This document shows, piece by piece, positions 24,919 to 34,365 of a stretch of 64,000 nt of DNA. Each line of letters opens with the position of its first letter. The first letter of the stretch is position 1. Source of the stretch: CAVWGP01 sp963754645 (GTDB taxonomy: Bacteria > Pseudomonadota > Alphaproteobacteria > Bin65); NCBI GenBank assembly GCA_963754645.1, contig CAVWGP010000011.1, positions 806,001-870,000 of the forward strand, read 5' to 3'. The position numbers were made by a program, and so were the translations under genes. Below the pieces are notes generated by a model that saw only the letters and a list, made by a program, of their open reading frames with translations, ran no database searches and was not told where the DNA came from.

Positions 24919-25631
24919 GCGCGCGCCGTGCTCTCGATCGTCTTGGCCAGAAAGGCGAGCAGCTCGGTGCCCTGGCCCGGGCGGTAACGATCGGGCTCGC
25001 GCGAGCCGAGCGCCAAGAGACCCGCCGGCGCATCGGAGCCGACGCTGAGGCGAAGCAGGGCGTCCGACTTGATCAGCGGCGCGGCGGGACCGTAGAGCAT
25101 TTTCTCGGCGGCGATGGCGGAGCGCAGCAGCGTGTGCCGCCCGTCGCCCATCAGCGCGTCGATGGCGCCGACCGCGAGAAAGCGCACGCCGCTCTTGGTG
25201 CGCGGCTGGTTGGGCCGGGCGTTTTCGACGCACAGCGACACCGCGTCGATGTCGAGCGTGAGCGCCAGATCCGTGGTGATCGCCTCGACGAAGTGCTCGA
25301 AGCTCGGCGCGTTCATCAGGTCGATGACGGCATTGTGCACGCGCTGCTGGCCCGAAATATTCGCCCGCGCGGCGGTCACGGTCTCGTCGTGCATGCGGCG
25401 CAGCGTCACGAGTTCGCCACGCAGCCGGTCGATCAGATAGTGCTGAAGATCGACGACGGCGCGTCCGCCGGCATGGGCGGGCGGCATGAGTTCGGCGATC
25501 AGCTCGGGGTGGCGCTGCAGGAAGTCGCGGTGGCGGCGCAGATAGTCGGCCACCTGCTCGTCGGCGAGCGGCGGCTGCGCGGGAACGCCGAGCGGGCTAG
25601 GCCTGTTCACGTTTGGGCGCCTTGGCGGCAT
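24897..25631 (-). CDS. DUF484 family protein
   Basis: The protein has 244 residues. 'VADYLRRHRDFLQRHPELI' is the DUF484 N-terminal motif. Next comes a coiled-coil ('VDLQHYLIDRLRGELVTLRR'), then a GAF-like C-terminal domain ending 'GTELLAFLAKTIESTARAWL'. The function is unknown; it is usually linked to xerC, as here. The frame overlaps the upstream transaldolase gene by 35 bases. An internal start would shorten it slightly, but the conserved region begins by residue 25. Confidence 0.85.
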   Translation of the reverse strand: MPPRRPNVNRPSPLGVPAQPPLADEQVADYLRRHRDFLQRHPELIAELMPPAHAGGRAVVDLQHYLIDRLRGELVTLRRMHDETVTAARANISGQQRVHNAVIDLMNAPSFEHFVEAITTDLALTLDIDAVSLCVENARPNQPRTKSGVRFLAVGAIDALMGDGRHTLLRSAIAAEKMLYGPAAPLIKSDALLRLSVGSDAPAGLLALGSREPDRYRPGQGTELLAFLAKTIESTARAWLDLPD

Positions 25632-26289
25632 CGCCCAGGATCGTCTGCCCCGTCTTCTGCCAATCGGCGAGGAAGGCGGCGAGGCCCTTTTCGGTCAAGG
25701 GATGGGCGAACAGCGAGCGCAGCACGGCGGGCGGCAGGGTTGCCACGTGCGCGCCCATCTTGGCCGCGGTTATCACGTGGCCGGGATTGCGGATCGAGGC
25801 GACGAGGACTTCGGTTTCGAGCTTCGGATAGTTGCGGTAGATCTGCACGATCTCGCCGATCAGCGCCATGCCGTCGTGGCCGATATCGTCGAGCCGGCCG
25901 ACGAAGGGCGAAATATAGCTGGCGCCGGCCTTGGCGGCGAGCAGCGCCTGCGCCGCCGAGAAACACAGCGTGACGTTGACCTTGATGCCTTCGTTGCGGA
26001 AGGTTTTGCATGCTTTCAAGCCGTCCATGGTGAGCGGCACTTTGATCACGACGTTCTTGGCGATGCGGGCAAGTTTCTGCCCTTCGCGCACCATGCTGTG
26101 GTAATCCGTGGCGGTTACTTCCGCGCTAACGTCGCCCGGCACCACGTCGCAAATTTCCTTGACGACTTCGAGAAAATCGCGCCCGGATTTAGCAATTAGA
26201 GAGGGATTGGTGGTCACGCCGTCGAGCAGGCCCGTCGCCGCGAGGTCGCGGATTTCGTTGAGGTCGGCGGTGTCGATAAAGAACTTCAT
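25597..26289 (-). CDS. fsa: Transaldolase / fructose-6-phosphate aldolase family
   Basis: The protein has 230 residues. 'MKFFIDTADLNEIRDLAATG', 'DGVTTNPSLIAKSG' and the Schiff-base Lys in 'NVVIKVPLT' are those of the short transaldolase subfamily (TalC/Fsa, about 215-230 residues). It performs aldol transfer or cleavage in sugar-phosphate metabolism in the cytoplasm. TalC and Fsa activities cannot be separated by sequence at this level. It is divergent from priA, with 73 bases between the starts, and the first gene of an apparent fsa-DUF484-xerC operon. Confidence 0.9.
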   Translation of the reverse strand: MKFFIDTADLNEIRDLAATGLLDGVTTNPSLIAKSGRDFLEVVKEICDVVPGDVSAEVTATDYHSMVREGQKLARIAKNVVIKVPLTMDGLKACKTFRNEGIKVNVTLCFSAAQALLAAKAGASYISPFVGRLDDIGHDGMALIGEIVQIYRNYPKLETEVLVASIRNPGHVITAAKMGAHVATLPPAVLRSLFAHPLTEKGLAAFLADWQKTGQTILGDAAKAPKREQA

Positions 26290-26362
26290 GCGATTGTGTC
26301 CGGAATCTTCCTGGCCGACGGCGGGCGTCGCTGCCGCGACCGGTTTCTTGTAAAACTATGCC

Positions 26363-28559
26363 ATGAACCTTGCCCGTTTGGAAAGCGACGCGAATTCGAG
26401 CGTCGCGGTGCTATTGCCCTTGGCGCTGTCGGGCACCTACGATTACGCGGTTCCGGCGGCGCTCGCCGTGGCGCCGGGCGATTTCGTGCGCGTGCCGCTC
26501 GGCCGGCGCGAGGCCATTGGCGTCGTGTGGGGCGCCGGCAGCGGCACGATCGCGGCGGCGAAGATGAAGCCGATCGCCGCGCGCCTGCCGATCCCGGCGA
26601 TGCCCGAGGTGCAGCGCCGCTTCATCGACTGGGTGGCGAACTACACTCTGTCGTCGGCGGGCGCGGTCTTGCGCATGGCGATGAGCATTCCCGAAGCCTT
26701 CGAGCCGCACGCCGCCGCCGCCGTGCTGCGCAAAGTCGCCGGCTACGCCGCGGCCAAGCCGCCGAGCCCGGCGCGGCAGCGCGCGCTCGACGCGCTCGGC
26801 GAAGGCGAAACGCTCGCCGCCGCCGCGCTGGCGCGCAAGGCGAACGTCAGCGCCTCGGTCGTCAAGGGCCTGATCGAAGCGGGCGCGTTTGCCGCCGAGG
26901 CGCGGCCCGAGGCGCCGCCGGGCGTGCTCGCCGATCCCGACGCGGCGGCGGTGGCACTCTCGCCCGATCAAGCGAGCGCCGCCGATAGTTTGCGCGGCGC
27001 GGTGCGCGACGGCGGCTTCAGCGTCACCCTGCTCGAAGGCGTCACCGGCTCGGGCAAGACCGAAGTCTATTTCGAGGCGATCGCCGAAGCGTTGCGCGCC
27101 GGCACGCAGGCGCTGATCTTGCTGCCCGAAATCGCGCTGTCGGCGCAATGGATCGAGCGCTTCAGTCGCCGCTTCGGCAGCGCGCCGGCGCTGTGGCATT
27201 CCGAAGTGCGCCGCACCGAGCGGCGCGCGATCTGGCGCGGCGTCGCCGAAGGCCTGGTCCGCGTCGTCGTCGGCGCGCGCTCGGCGCTGTTCCTGCCGTT
27301 CCCCAAGCTCGGCCTCATCGTCGTCGACGAGGAGCACGACGGATCGTTCAAGCAGGACGAGGGCGTCATCTATCAGGCGCGCGACATGGCCGTGGTCCGC
27401 GCCCATCTCGGCGCGATCCCGGCGGTGCTCGCTTCGGCGACCCCGGCGCTCGAAACCGTCGCCAATGCCGCGCGCGGACGCTATCGCCACGCCGTGCTGC
27501 CGAGCCGGCACGGCGGCGCCGCGCTGCCCGCGATCGCCATCGTCGATCTGCGGCGCGCGCCGCCGCCGCCCGGGCGCTGGATTTCGCCCGCGCTCGAAGC
27601 CGCGCTCGGCGAAGCGCTCGGCGCCGGCGAGCAGGCCATGATGTTCCTCAACCGCCGCGGCTACGCGCCGGTGACGGTGTGCCGGAGCTGCGGCGGCAAG
27701 CTGCAATGCCCGCATTGCACGTCGTGGCTGGTCGAGCATCGCCTGGCGTCGCGGCTGCAGTGCCATCATTGCGGCTACGGCGTCGCGCTGCCGGACGCGC
27801 TGCCCGGCTTGCCAAGCGGAGCGCAGCCTGGTCGGCTGCGGGCCCGGCGTCGAGCGCTTGCTCGAAGAAGCGACCGCGCTGTTTCCGAAGGCGCGCATCG
27901 CCGTGATCGCGAGCGACACGCTGGGCGGGCCGGGCGCGGTGCAGGATTTCGTGCGCCGGATGCGCGCGCGCGAGATCGATCTGTTGATCGGGACCCAGAT
28001 CGTCGCCAAGGGCCACGACTTCCCGATGCTGACGGCGGTCGGCGTCGTCGATGCCGATCTCTCGCTGGGCGGCGGCGATCTGCGCGCCGCCGAGCGCACC
28101 TGGCAATTGCTGTCGCAAGTCGCCGGCCGCGCCGGCCGCGCCGAGCGTCCGGGCCGCGTCTTCCTGCAAAGCTACATGCCGGATCATCCGGTGCTGCAGG
28201 CGCTGGCCTCGGGCGATCAGGCGAGTTTCGTCGCGGCGGAAATGGCGGCGCGCGAGGAGGCCGGCTATCCGCCGTTCGGCCGGCTCGCGGCGATCATCGT
28301 GTCGGCGCCGAAGCGCGATCTCGCCGAACACGCCGCCGCCGAGATCGCGCGCCTCGCCGATCGCGTTCCGGGCATCGAGCTGTTCGGCCCGGCGCCGGCG
28401 CCGTTGGCCGTGCTGCGCGGGCTGCATCGCTTCCGCCTGCTGGCCAAGGCGCGCAAGGAGGCGCCGCTGCAGGCCACGTTGCGGCGCTGGCTCGCCGCGT
28501 CCCGCCATCCGGCCGCGGTGCGCGTCAAGGTCGATATCGATCCTTACGGTTTTTTATAA
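26363..28559 (+). pseudogene. priA: Primosomal protein N' (PriA helicase), frame interrupted by one base
   Basis: The joined product has about 731 residues. The first frame contains the DNA-binding N-terminus, Walker A 'GVTGSGKTEVY', DEEH box 'VDEEHDGSFKQDE', and zinc-site cysteines in 'CRSCGGKLQCPHC' and 'LQCHHCGYG'. After 'ALPDA' near 27797-27801 the frame shifts by +1; the other frame continues with 'CPACQAERSLVGCGPG' (last zinc pair), then 'LIGTQIVAKGHDFP' and 'QVAGRAGRAERPG' (helicase motifs V and VI). PriA restarts stalled replication forks. All motifs are present, so I take the break as a sequence error. It converges on the FHA cluster with a 20-base gap. Confidence 0.9.
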
Positions 28560-28579
28560 GCGGCGCGTCCGCCGCGGCG

Positions 28580-29420
28580 CTACCGGCACTCGCGCTCGAT
28601 CGCTTCGATCGCCTGATACATCCGGTTGGCCGTTTCCGCGCCCTTTTGCGAATTGATCTGCTGATACAATTGCCGGGCGCGATCGCCGTTGTTGTTGAGC
28701 AACTCGCCGAGCAGCTCGGAAAATTCCGTATAGTCCTCGGCTTGCAGCAGCGGGCCGACGGTGCGGACGATGCAGTCGCAATAAGCCTTCTCTTGCTGCC
28801 AGCTCTGCGTGCAAGCTTGCAGCAGGCGCGCCGCGTTCGAATCGCCCGGCGCGCTCGGTTGATCGGTCCGGGGGTTGATCGGTCTTCGGCGGCTGATCGG
28901 TTTTCGGCGGTTGGTCGGTTTTCGGCGGCGCGTCGGCGCGCGGCGGCTGATCGGTCTTCGGCGGCTCCGTATCGGCGGACGGCGCACGATTGCCCGCGCC
29001 GCCCAAGGACAGCACGAGGATCACCGCGATGATGGCGGCGAAAAAAAACACGCCGCCGCCGATCGCGAACCACAGGACGGTTTTCGGCTCCGTCTTGCCC
29101 GATTTCGCCGCGCGCGGCGCGGCGGCACGCGGCGTTGCGGCGCGCGGTTCAGTAAACGTCGCGTCGATAACGCCGAGCAGCGCCGCCGGCGTGGTTTCGT
29201 GTTCGCCGAAGCGAATGCGCGTTTCGTGCTTAACCTCGGTTTCCTTGACCTCGGCCCAGCTGCCGCCTTGCATGATCCAGGTTCCGGACGCGCTGCCGAG
29301 ATCGCGCAGCAGGAAGCGCCCGGCGCCGAGATCCTCGATTTCGGCGTGCTGGCGCGACACCGTGTTGTTCTTGACCACGACGTCGCAGCCTTCGCCCCGT
29401 CCGATTTTATAGCGTCGCAT
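28580..29420 (-). pseudogene. FHA-domain membrane protein 1 (FHA-linker-TM-Cys domain), frame broken at a G5 run
   Basis: Residues 1-90 are an FHA domain ('GRGEGCDVVV', 'NTVSRQHAEIEDLG', 'LRDLGSASGTW'), with the Arg, Ser-His and Asn/Gly-type loops that bind phosphothreonine. A membrane segment follows at about 118-142 ('FAIGGGVFFFAAIIAVILVL'), then a repeated 'PPKTDQ' linker. The frame changes at the C5/G5 run 28870-28874. Dropping one base continues 'QPRTDQPSAPGD' into a C-terminal domain with Cys spacing C-x10-C-x-C-x61-C ('LLQACTQSWQQEKAYCDC' and final 'IEREC'). The total is about 280 residues. It is third and last of the tandem paralogues. The FHA side should be cytoplasmic and the Cys domain periplasmic. 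Confidence 0.75.
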
Positions 29421-29462
29421 CGTTTCTAGGAGTCCTCGCGGTGCAAGTCCCGTCGTGCGGCG

Positions 29463-30337
29463 CTAGCCCGCGCATTCGCGCGCGGCGCGGGGCATGACAT
29501 TGGAAAGCTTTTGCGCGAATTCCATGGCGTTGATTTCGCGCTGGCCTTGAATCAGCGCAATCATCTTCTGCGGATCGCCCGCGACGCCTTCCTCCAAAAT
29601 GCGGATCAACAGCTCGCGCTCTTTGCCGGCGAATTCGGCGAGCACGATCTTGGCGAGGCAGTCGCATTGCCGGCGGGTCGTGCCGGCCCCCTTCGAGCAA
29701 GCCGCGACGACCCGCGCGTGATCGCCGCTCGCGGGCGCGCTGCCGGTGGGCGGCGCACCGGAGCTGGGGCCCGCCGTCGTCGTCGAATCGCCGCCACCCA
29801 TGGCGAGCGCGAGTATCACGGCCAGGATCGCGACGAAAAAAAACGCGCCGCCGCCGATCGCGATCCACATGATGGTTTTCTTGTCCATCGCGCCGGGCTT
29901 CCCGGCCGCGGGCCGCGGCGCCGGGGCCGCGGGCCGCGGCGCCGGGCGGCGGGGCGCGGCGCCGGGCTGGCGGCGGGTGCGGCGCGCGGCGTTGGCGGCG
30001 CGGAGCTTGCCGCGGGCGGCGGCGGCGGGGCTGCCGCTTCTGGCCGCGGAGCGCCGGCGCGCGCTTGCACGACGGTCTTGTCGGTATCGCGCAGCAGTTC
30101 GGCCGGAGTCGTTTCGTGCTCGCCGAAGCGGATTTGCGAATCGTGCCGGATCTCGGTTTCCTTGACCTCGGCCCAATCGCCGCCCTGCAGGATCCAGGTT
30201 CCGGACGAACTGCCAAGATCGCGCAGCAGGAAACGTCCGGCGCCGAGTTCCTCGATTTCGGCGTGTTGACGCGACACCGTCTTGTTGTCGACGACGACGT
30301 CGCAGCCTTCCGCTCGTCCGATCTTATAGCGTCGCAT
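29463..30337 (-). pseudogene. FHA-domain membrane protein 2, frame broken in the Pro/Ala linker
   Basis: The N-terminal FHA domain is nearly identical in layout to that of protein 1 ('GRAEGCDVVV', 'KTVSRQHAEIEELG', 'LRDLGSSSGTW'). A Pro/Ala/Arg linker follows, in which the reading frame changes (about 29930-29970, a very GC-rich run; the change equals +2 or -1). The downstream frame has the membrane segment 'IMWIAIGGGAFFFVAILAVI' and the Cys domain 'VVAACSKGAGTTRRQCDC' ending 'AAREC', with the same C-x10-C-x-C-x61-C spacing. The total is about 291 residues. The gene starts 40 bases after the stop of protein 3. Confidence 0.75.
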
Positions 30338-30377
30338 TGTTTCTACGGCTCCTCTATGTGCGTGCCATCTTGTGGCG

Positions 30378-31244
30378 CTATGTCGTACACTGGCTTTGTA
30401 CGCGGGGCATGGCCTCGCCGAACTTCTTGAAAAATTCGGCCGGATTGGCTTCGCGTTGGGCCATGACGAATTGCCTTATCTTGTCTGGGTCGCCCGAGGC
30501 GCCTTCCTCGTACATGCGGATCAAAAGCTCGCGCTGGCCGCCGGTGAAATCGGCAAGCACGATCTTGGCGAAGCATTCGCAAAACCCCCGGCTTGTGCCC
30601 GGGCGTTTTTGGCAGGCGGCGACGAAACGCGCCTGATCGCCGCTCGGCGCATTGACGGTTGCCGGCGTGCCGGAGGCGGAGGACGCGGTCGACGCCGATT
30701 TGCCGCCCGTGAGCAACACGGTTGCAACCGCGGCGGCGCCAACCAGGACCAGCAGTGAAATCCCGCCGATCGCGATCCACATCGTCGTTCGGTTCTTGCC
30801 CGCCGCCGGGGCGGCGGCTTTGGGTGGCGCGGCGCGCGGCGGTGCGGGCGGCGGCGGCCTCTTTGGCGTCGGCGCCCGTTTATCGGCGGCGGCCGCCCTG
30901 GGCGGTGCTTCGGCGGTTTCGGGGGCTGGCGAAAGCGGGCGTGGCATGGCCGGCACTTGGGTCATCGCCTCGGTCGGGTCGACCACGCCGGCGAGTTTCA
31001 GCAATTCGCGGACTGTCGTTTCATGTTCGCCGATACCGACTTTCGTTTCCGGCCGAACTTCCACGCCGGCGGCCTCGACCCATTGCCCATCGACAAAGGC
31101 GTGCGTGCCCGACGTGCTCTTAAGATCGCCCAGTCGGTACGCGCCGCCGCCCAGTTCGGTCAGCTCGGCGTGCTGCCGAGACACGGTGGGGTTGGCGATG
31201 ACAATGTTGTTCGATTCGTGGCGGCCAATCGTGTAACGACGCAT
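30378..31244 (-). CDS. FHA-domain membrane protein 3 (intact: FHA-linker-TM-Cys domain)
   Basis: This is the only intact member of the three paralogues, with 288 residues. The FHA domain spans about 1-85 ('GRHESNNIVI', 'NPTVSRQHAELTELG', 'LGDLKSTSGTH'). A Pro/Ala/Lys linker spans about 95-150, and a membrane segment lies at about 153-177 ('MWIAIGGISLLVLVGAAAVA'). A roughly 95-residue C-terminal domain carries 'FVAACQKRPGTSRGFCEC' and 'RVQSQC'. FHA domains read phosphothreonine on partner proteins. The extracytoplasmic four-Cys domain may hold a disulphide or bind metal. No Ser/Thr kinase or phosphatase is encoded in the window, so the upstream signal is unknown. Confidence 0.85.
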   Translation of the reverse strand: MRRYTIGRHESNNIVIANPTVSRQHAELTELGGGAYRLGDLKSTSGTHAFVDGQWVEAAGVEVRPETKVGIGEHETTVRELLKLAGVVDPTEAMTQVPAMPRPLSPAPETAEAPPRAAAADKRAPTPKRPPPPAPPRAAPPKAAAPAAGKNRTTMWIAIGGISLLVLVGAAAVATVLLTGGKSASTASSASGTPATVNAPSGDQARFVAACQKRPGTSRGFCECFAKIVLADFTGGQRELLIRMYEEGASGDPDKIRQFVMAQREANPAEFFKKFGEAMPRVQSQCTT

Positions 31245-31328
31245 CCAACGCGCTCCGTTCGCGCCGCAATTGAGGGCGGGTCTAGTATCACGGAATTGCG
31301 CTTATAGCGAGGGCGTATTGCCCCAAGA

Positions 31329-33446
31329 TTAACGTAGAACGGCGCTGCTTGGCTCGTAGAACAGGAGCCCGGCGCCGCGCTTGCCGGGCGAGTCTAGATC
31401 GGCCGTGCCGGCCAGGGCGAGGCGCCCGCCCTTCAACTCGGCGAGGGCGGCGGCGAGGTCGCCGCGTCCGGCTGCAACGCGATCTTCCCGCAACAATCGC
31501 CCGCTGGCATCGAGGCGGGCGAGCCATAGTTCGGGCTTTTCGGCGTTTTCGCCGGCGTCGCCGGCCACGACGATCATGCCCGCCAAGAGGACGATGCCGG
31601 CCATGCGGCGCGGCGCATCGGCCAGCCGCCGGTCCCACACCACGCCGCCGCGCTGGTTGAGCCGCAGCAGCCGGAGCGTGACCAGCGGCGCGGCGTTAGT
31701 GCCTGCCGGCTGCGGGCCGAGAACGGCGGCAGCGAGCACCGGCTCATCGCCCCGTGCCATGCGCAGCTGCACCTTGGAGGGGCGGCCGACACCGCCGAAT
31801 TGCTTGTGCCAGCCGATATCGCCGCGCCCGTTCAACCGGGTTGCCCAAAGATAGGCGCGTTCGCCGCGCTGGCCGGTTCCGGCGACGACAAGCTCGCCAT
31901 CCTTGGTTTCGCGCAAATCGAGCGCCTGGGTTTCGCCGGCGGCGACATATTTGCTCCACTTGATCGCGCCGTTCGCCGCGATGCGCAGCACGAAGGCGCG
32001 ATCGACATCGAGCGCGCTGGGGCGGGCATAGGCGGCAATCGCGTAATCGCCGTCGCGCAGTGCCACGATGGACGTGGCCCGGCCGGTATAGCCCGCCGGG
32101 ATCGTCTTGTTCCAAATCTCCCGGCCTTGGGCATCGAAACGGGCGAGCCAAAGCTGCGTCTCGTCCCCCATATGCCCCGCGGCGACGCAACCGCCATCAC
32201 TCGCCTGAACGACGGCAAGAGCCGCATCGTGGTGCATGCCCGCGGGCGCTTTCTGCCACAGGGTTCGGCCTTGCGCATCGACACGCAAGATCAAGGCGTC
32301 GTGGCCGCCGGTTTTCGTCGCCGTCGAGCCGGCGAGGCACAGGCCGCCATCGCGCGTGGCCGCCGCTGCCAGCACCGCGCTATTGCCGCTGGCCGGGATG
32401 CTGCGCAGCCAAGGCTTGGCCCGGAGCGGCGGTGGCGGGGCCGCGGGCGGCTCGGTGTCTTTGTCCTTGGGTGCGGCGGCGTACGTGTCGGTGTTTGGCG
32501 CCTTGCCGGCGTTATTCGACGGCGGCGGCGGGCTTTCCGAGACGTTTTTATTGTGCGGGACGTCAGGTTTTTCAGCGGCGGGCGGCGGCGCGGCCTTTTC
32601 GCTCTTCGCCACGGGCGGCGCGACCGCGGCCACAACCGTGGCGTTTATCGGTGTTCCCGGCCGCCGGCCGGTCAGCGCTTCGTAGTGAACGAAGGCGGCA
32701 ACGGTTCCGGCGCCGCACAAGGCGAGCGCGCAACCCATCACGGCCCATTTGCCGCGATCGCGCGGGCGCCGTGCCGGCGGTCGAGGCCGCGAGGGCGGCA
32801 ACACGTCGAAGGAATAACGTTCGGACGCGCGCGCGTCGCCATCTTCGGTTTGCGCCGCGCGCAGATCGATGAACAACACCGGGCGCGGCTCGACCGCTGC
32901 GGCAGGCGCTGGGGGCGCGACCAAGACCGGCAGAGCGGGCGCCTCTGCTACCGCGACGGCCGGAGCGGGACGCATGGCCATGGGCAGATAGATGCTGGAA
33001 TGGTCGACGCCGGCATCGGCATAGGCCGGCCGCGTGCCATCGCGGCGCCGGTTGAGACGCGCCCAATCGCTGTTCAGCAGGCGGCGCACGAAGCTTTTGG
33101 CTTCTTCGCCGGCGGGCGCCGTCGGTTCGCGCCTGGCGTGCACCGGCGTGGCGGCGCGGCGCGCATCGGACGCGCTCTGCGGCGCACGCTGCAGCAGCCC
33201 CGCGACCGTGGTGACGATCTCGCCGAGCAGAATGCGCTCGTCGCGCTCGACGATGGCCCGATCGATCGGCGACCACGCGCCGTTCTCGCGCACCGAGGTG
33301 CCATTCTTGCTGTTGAGATCGATGAGAAGAATGGCGCCGTCGTCGAGCGCTTGCAGTTCGCAATGCTGGCGCGACACCGAGACATGCTCGATGACGATGT
33401 CGTTGATTTGATCGCGCCCGACCCGATAGGTCCGTGGCGAGCCCAT
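31329..33446 (-). CDS. FHA-domain membrane protein 4 with C-terminal propeller-like repeats
   Basis: The protein has 705 residues and is the first gene of the cluster. The FHA domain spans about 5-90 ('GRDQINDIVI', 'HVSVSRQHCELQALD', 'LIDLNSKNGTS'). A long disordered stretch leads to a membrane segment at about 235-257 ('WAVMGCALALCGAGTVAAFV') and a Pro-rich periplasmic linker. From about residue 355, repeats of roughly 45-50 residues such as 'AATRDGGLCLAGSTATKTGG' and 'VALRDGDYAIAAYARP' (ending in LWLARFDAQGR-type strands) resemble a WD/PQQ-like or delta-60-type beta-propeller. No catalytic site is seen. It has the same topology as proteins 1-3, with a different outer domain. It starts 348 bases from the atpH start, divergently. 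Confidence 0.82.
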   Translation of the reverse strand: MGSPRTYRVGRDQINDIVIEHVSVSRQHCELQALDDGAILLIDLNSKNGTSVRENGAWSPIDRAIVERDERILLGEIVTTVAGLLQRAPQSASDARRAATPVHARREPTAPAGEEAKSFVRRLLNSDWARLNRRRDGTRPAYADAGVDHSSIYLPMAMRPAPAVAVAEAPALPVLVAPPAPAAAVEPRPVLFIDLRAAQTEDGDARASERYSFDVLPPSRPRPPARRPRDRGKWAVMGCALALCGAGTVAAFVHYEALTGRRPGTPINATVVAAVAPPVAKSEKAAPPPAAEKPDVPHNKNVSESPPPPSNNAGKAPNTDTYAAAPKDKDTEPPAAPPPPLRAKPWLRSIPASGNSAVLAAAATRDGGLCLAGSTATKTGGHDALILRVDAQGRTLWQKAPAGMHHDAALAVVQASDGGCVAAGHMGDETQLWLARFDAQGREIWNKTIPAGYTGRATSIVALRDGDYAIAAYARPSALDVDRAFVLRIAANGAIKWSKYVAAGETQALDLRETKDGELVVAGTGQRGERAYLWATRLNGRGDIGWHKQFGGVGRPSKVQLRMARGDEPVLAAAVLGPQPAGTNAAPLVTLRLLRLNQRGGVVWDRRLADAPRRMAGIVLLAGMIVVAGDAGENAEKPELWLARLDASGRLLREDRVAAGRGDLAAALAELKGGRLALAGTADLDSPGKRGAGLLFYEPSSAVLR

Positions 33447-33794
33447 GACGATACCTGCCTACCCCGTTTCGGCGCCGGTCTGCCTTTGGGCGATCCAACG
33501 CGCCGGCGCGGCAAACCTGCATTGTGATAGCTTACGCGCCTGACCGGCCTCCCGTGCCCCGGCGAAGGCTTTGATACGGCCCGATTTTCTAGATTCCGCG
33601 CCAAAATGGCGCGGCGCGGGCGGCTCGGTTGCAGAGGGTGAGGGGTTATGTTAGCTACTGCCCAGCCCGCCGGGGCACGCCTGGTGGGCTTCTATCTGTT
33701 TAGACCGTCACGGTTTTCGGCGATCCTCAGGCGCAATGCGGCAATCGCACGCGCGCCCGGCAGGTCGCCGCGTTGACCAAAGGGATCACAATCC
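33447..33794. other. Divergent intergenic region between the FHA cluster and the F1 ATP synthase operon
   Basis: No gene is seen here. The region should hold the promoters of both operons. I see a probable ribosome site AAAGGGA (33779-33785) before the TTG of atpH. No convincing -35/-10 pair can be assigned by eye. Confidence 0.5.
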
Positions 33795-34352
33795 TTGGCC
33801 ACGGATACTTCAGGCGTTAGCGGTATCGCCGAGCGATACGCGATCGCGCTCTATCAGCTTGCCGACGAAGCCAAGGCGCTCGACGCGGTGGCTGCGGATC
33901 TTGGGCAGCTCAAGACGATGATTGGCGACAATGCCGATCTCCAGCGCTTCATTCGCTCCCCGCTGATCGACCGGCACGCGCAAACCAGGGGCATGCTCGC
34001 CGTGCTCGATGCCGCCAAGGTGCAGGATTTGGTGCGCCGCTTCGTGGGCGTGGTCGGCGGCAACCGGCGGCTGTTCGCCCTGCCTGGCATGATCGACGCC
34101 TTCTTGCGCGAACTGGCCCGGCGGCGCGGTCAGGTCACGGTGCATGTCACCACGGCGGCGCCGCTGTCGCCGCTGCAACAGGCGACCTTGAGCGAAGCCT
34201 TGAAGCGCTCGGTCGGCCAGACGATCAACATCGAGGCGACGGTCGATCCCAAGCTCATCGGCGGCCTCGTCCTGCGCGTGGGGTCGCGCATGATCGATAC
34301 CTCGATCCAAACCCAATTGCAGAAACTTCAGCGCGCGATGCGCGCGGCGTAG
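33795..34352 (+). CDS. atpH: ATP synthase F1 delta subunit
   Basis: The protein has 185 residues from a TTG start preceded by AAAGGGATC. 'GIAERYAIALYQLADEAKAL' is the conserved delta (OSCP) N-terminus, and 'DPKLIGGLVLRVGSRMIDTS' the C-terminal stretch. It links F1 to the peripheral stalk formed by b and b' (encoded at 58.8-59.9 kb). It is the first gene of atpHAGDC, the usual alphaproteobacterial F1 order, and lies 13 bases before atpA. Confidence 0.93.
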   Translation: MATDTSGVSGIAERYAIALYQLADEAKALDAVAADLGQLKTMIGDNADLQRFIRSPLIDRHAQTRGMLAVLDAAKVQDLVRRFVGVVGGNRRLFALPGMIDAFLRELARRRGQVTVHVTTAAPLSPLQQATLSEALKRSVGQTINIEATVDPKLIGGLVLRVGSRMIDTSIQTQLQKLQRAMRAA

Positions 34353-34365
34353 AAGGGGAAGACGA

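Noticed and set aside
21987..25973. A 1328-residue plus-strand frame across ubiA, xerC and DUF484
   Set aside because: It is low-complexity Arg/Ala/Gly antisense sequence; the genes on the other strand have clear motifs. Only the short rsmE N-terminus within it is real.
28580..33446. Type VI secretion or pilus cluster (FHA proteins occur there)
   Set aside because: No tss, pilus or secretion ATPase gene is present; the FHA proteins are single-pass membrane proteins with outer domains.
32572..33522. Long antisense and alternate frames around the fourth FHA gene
   Set aside because: The FHA frame has recognised motifs from its first residues; the others are Arg-rich shadows.
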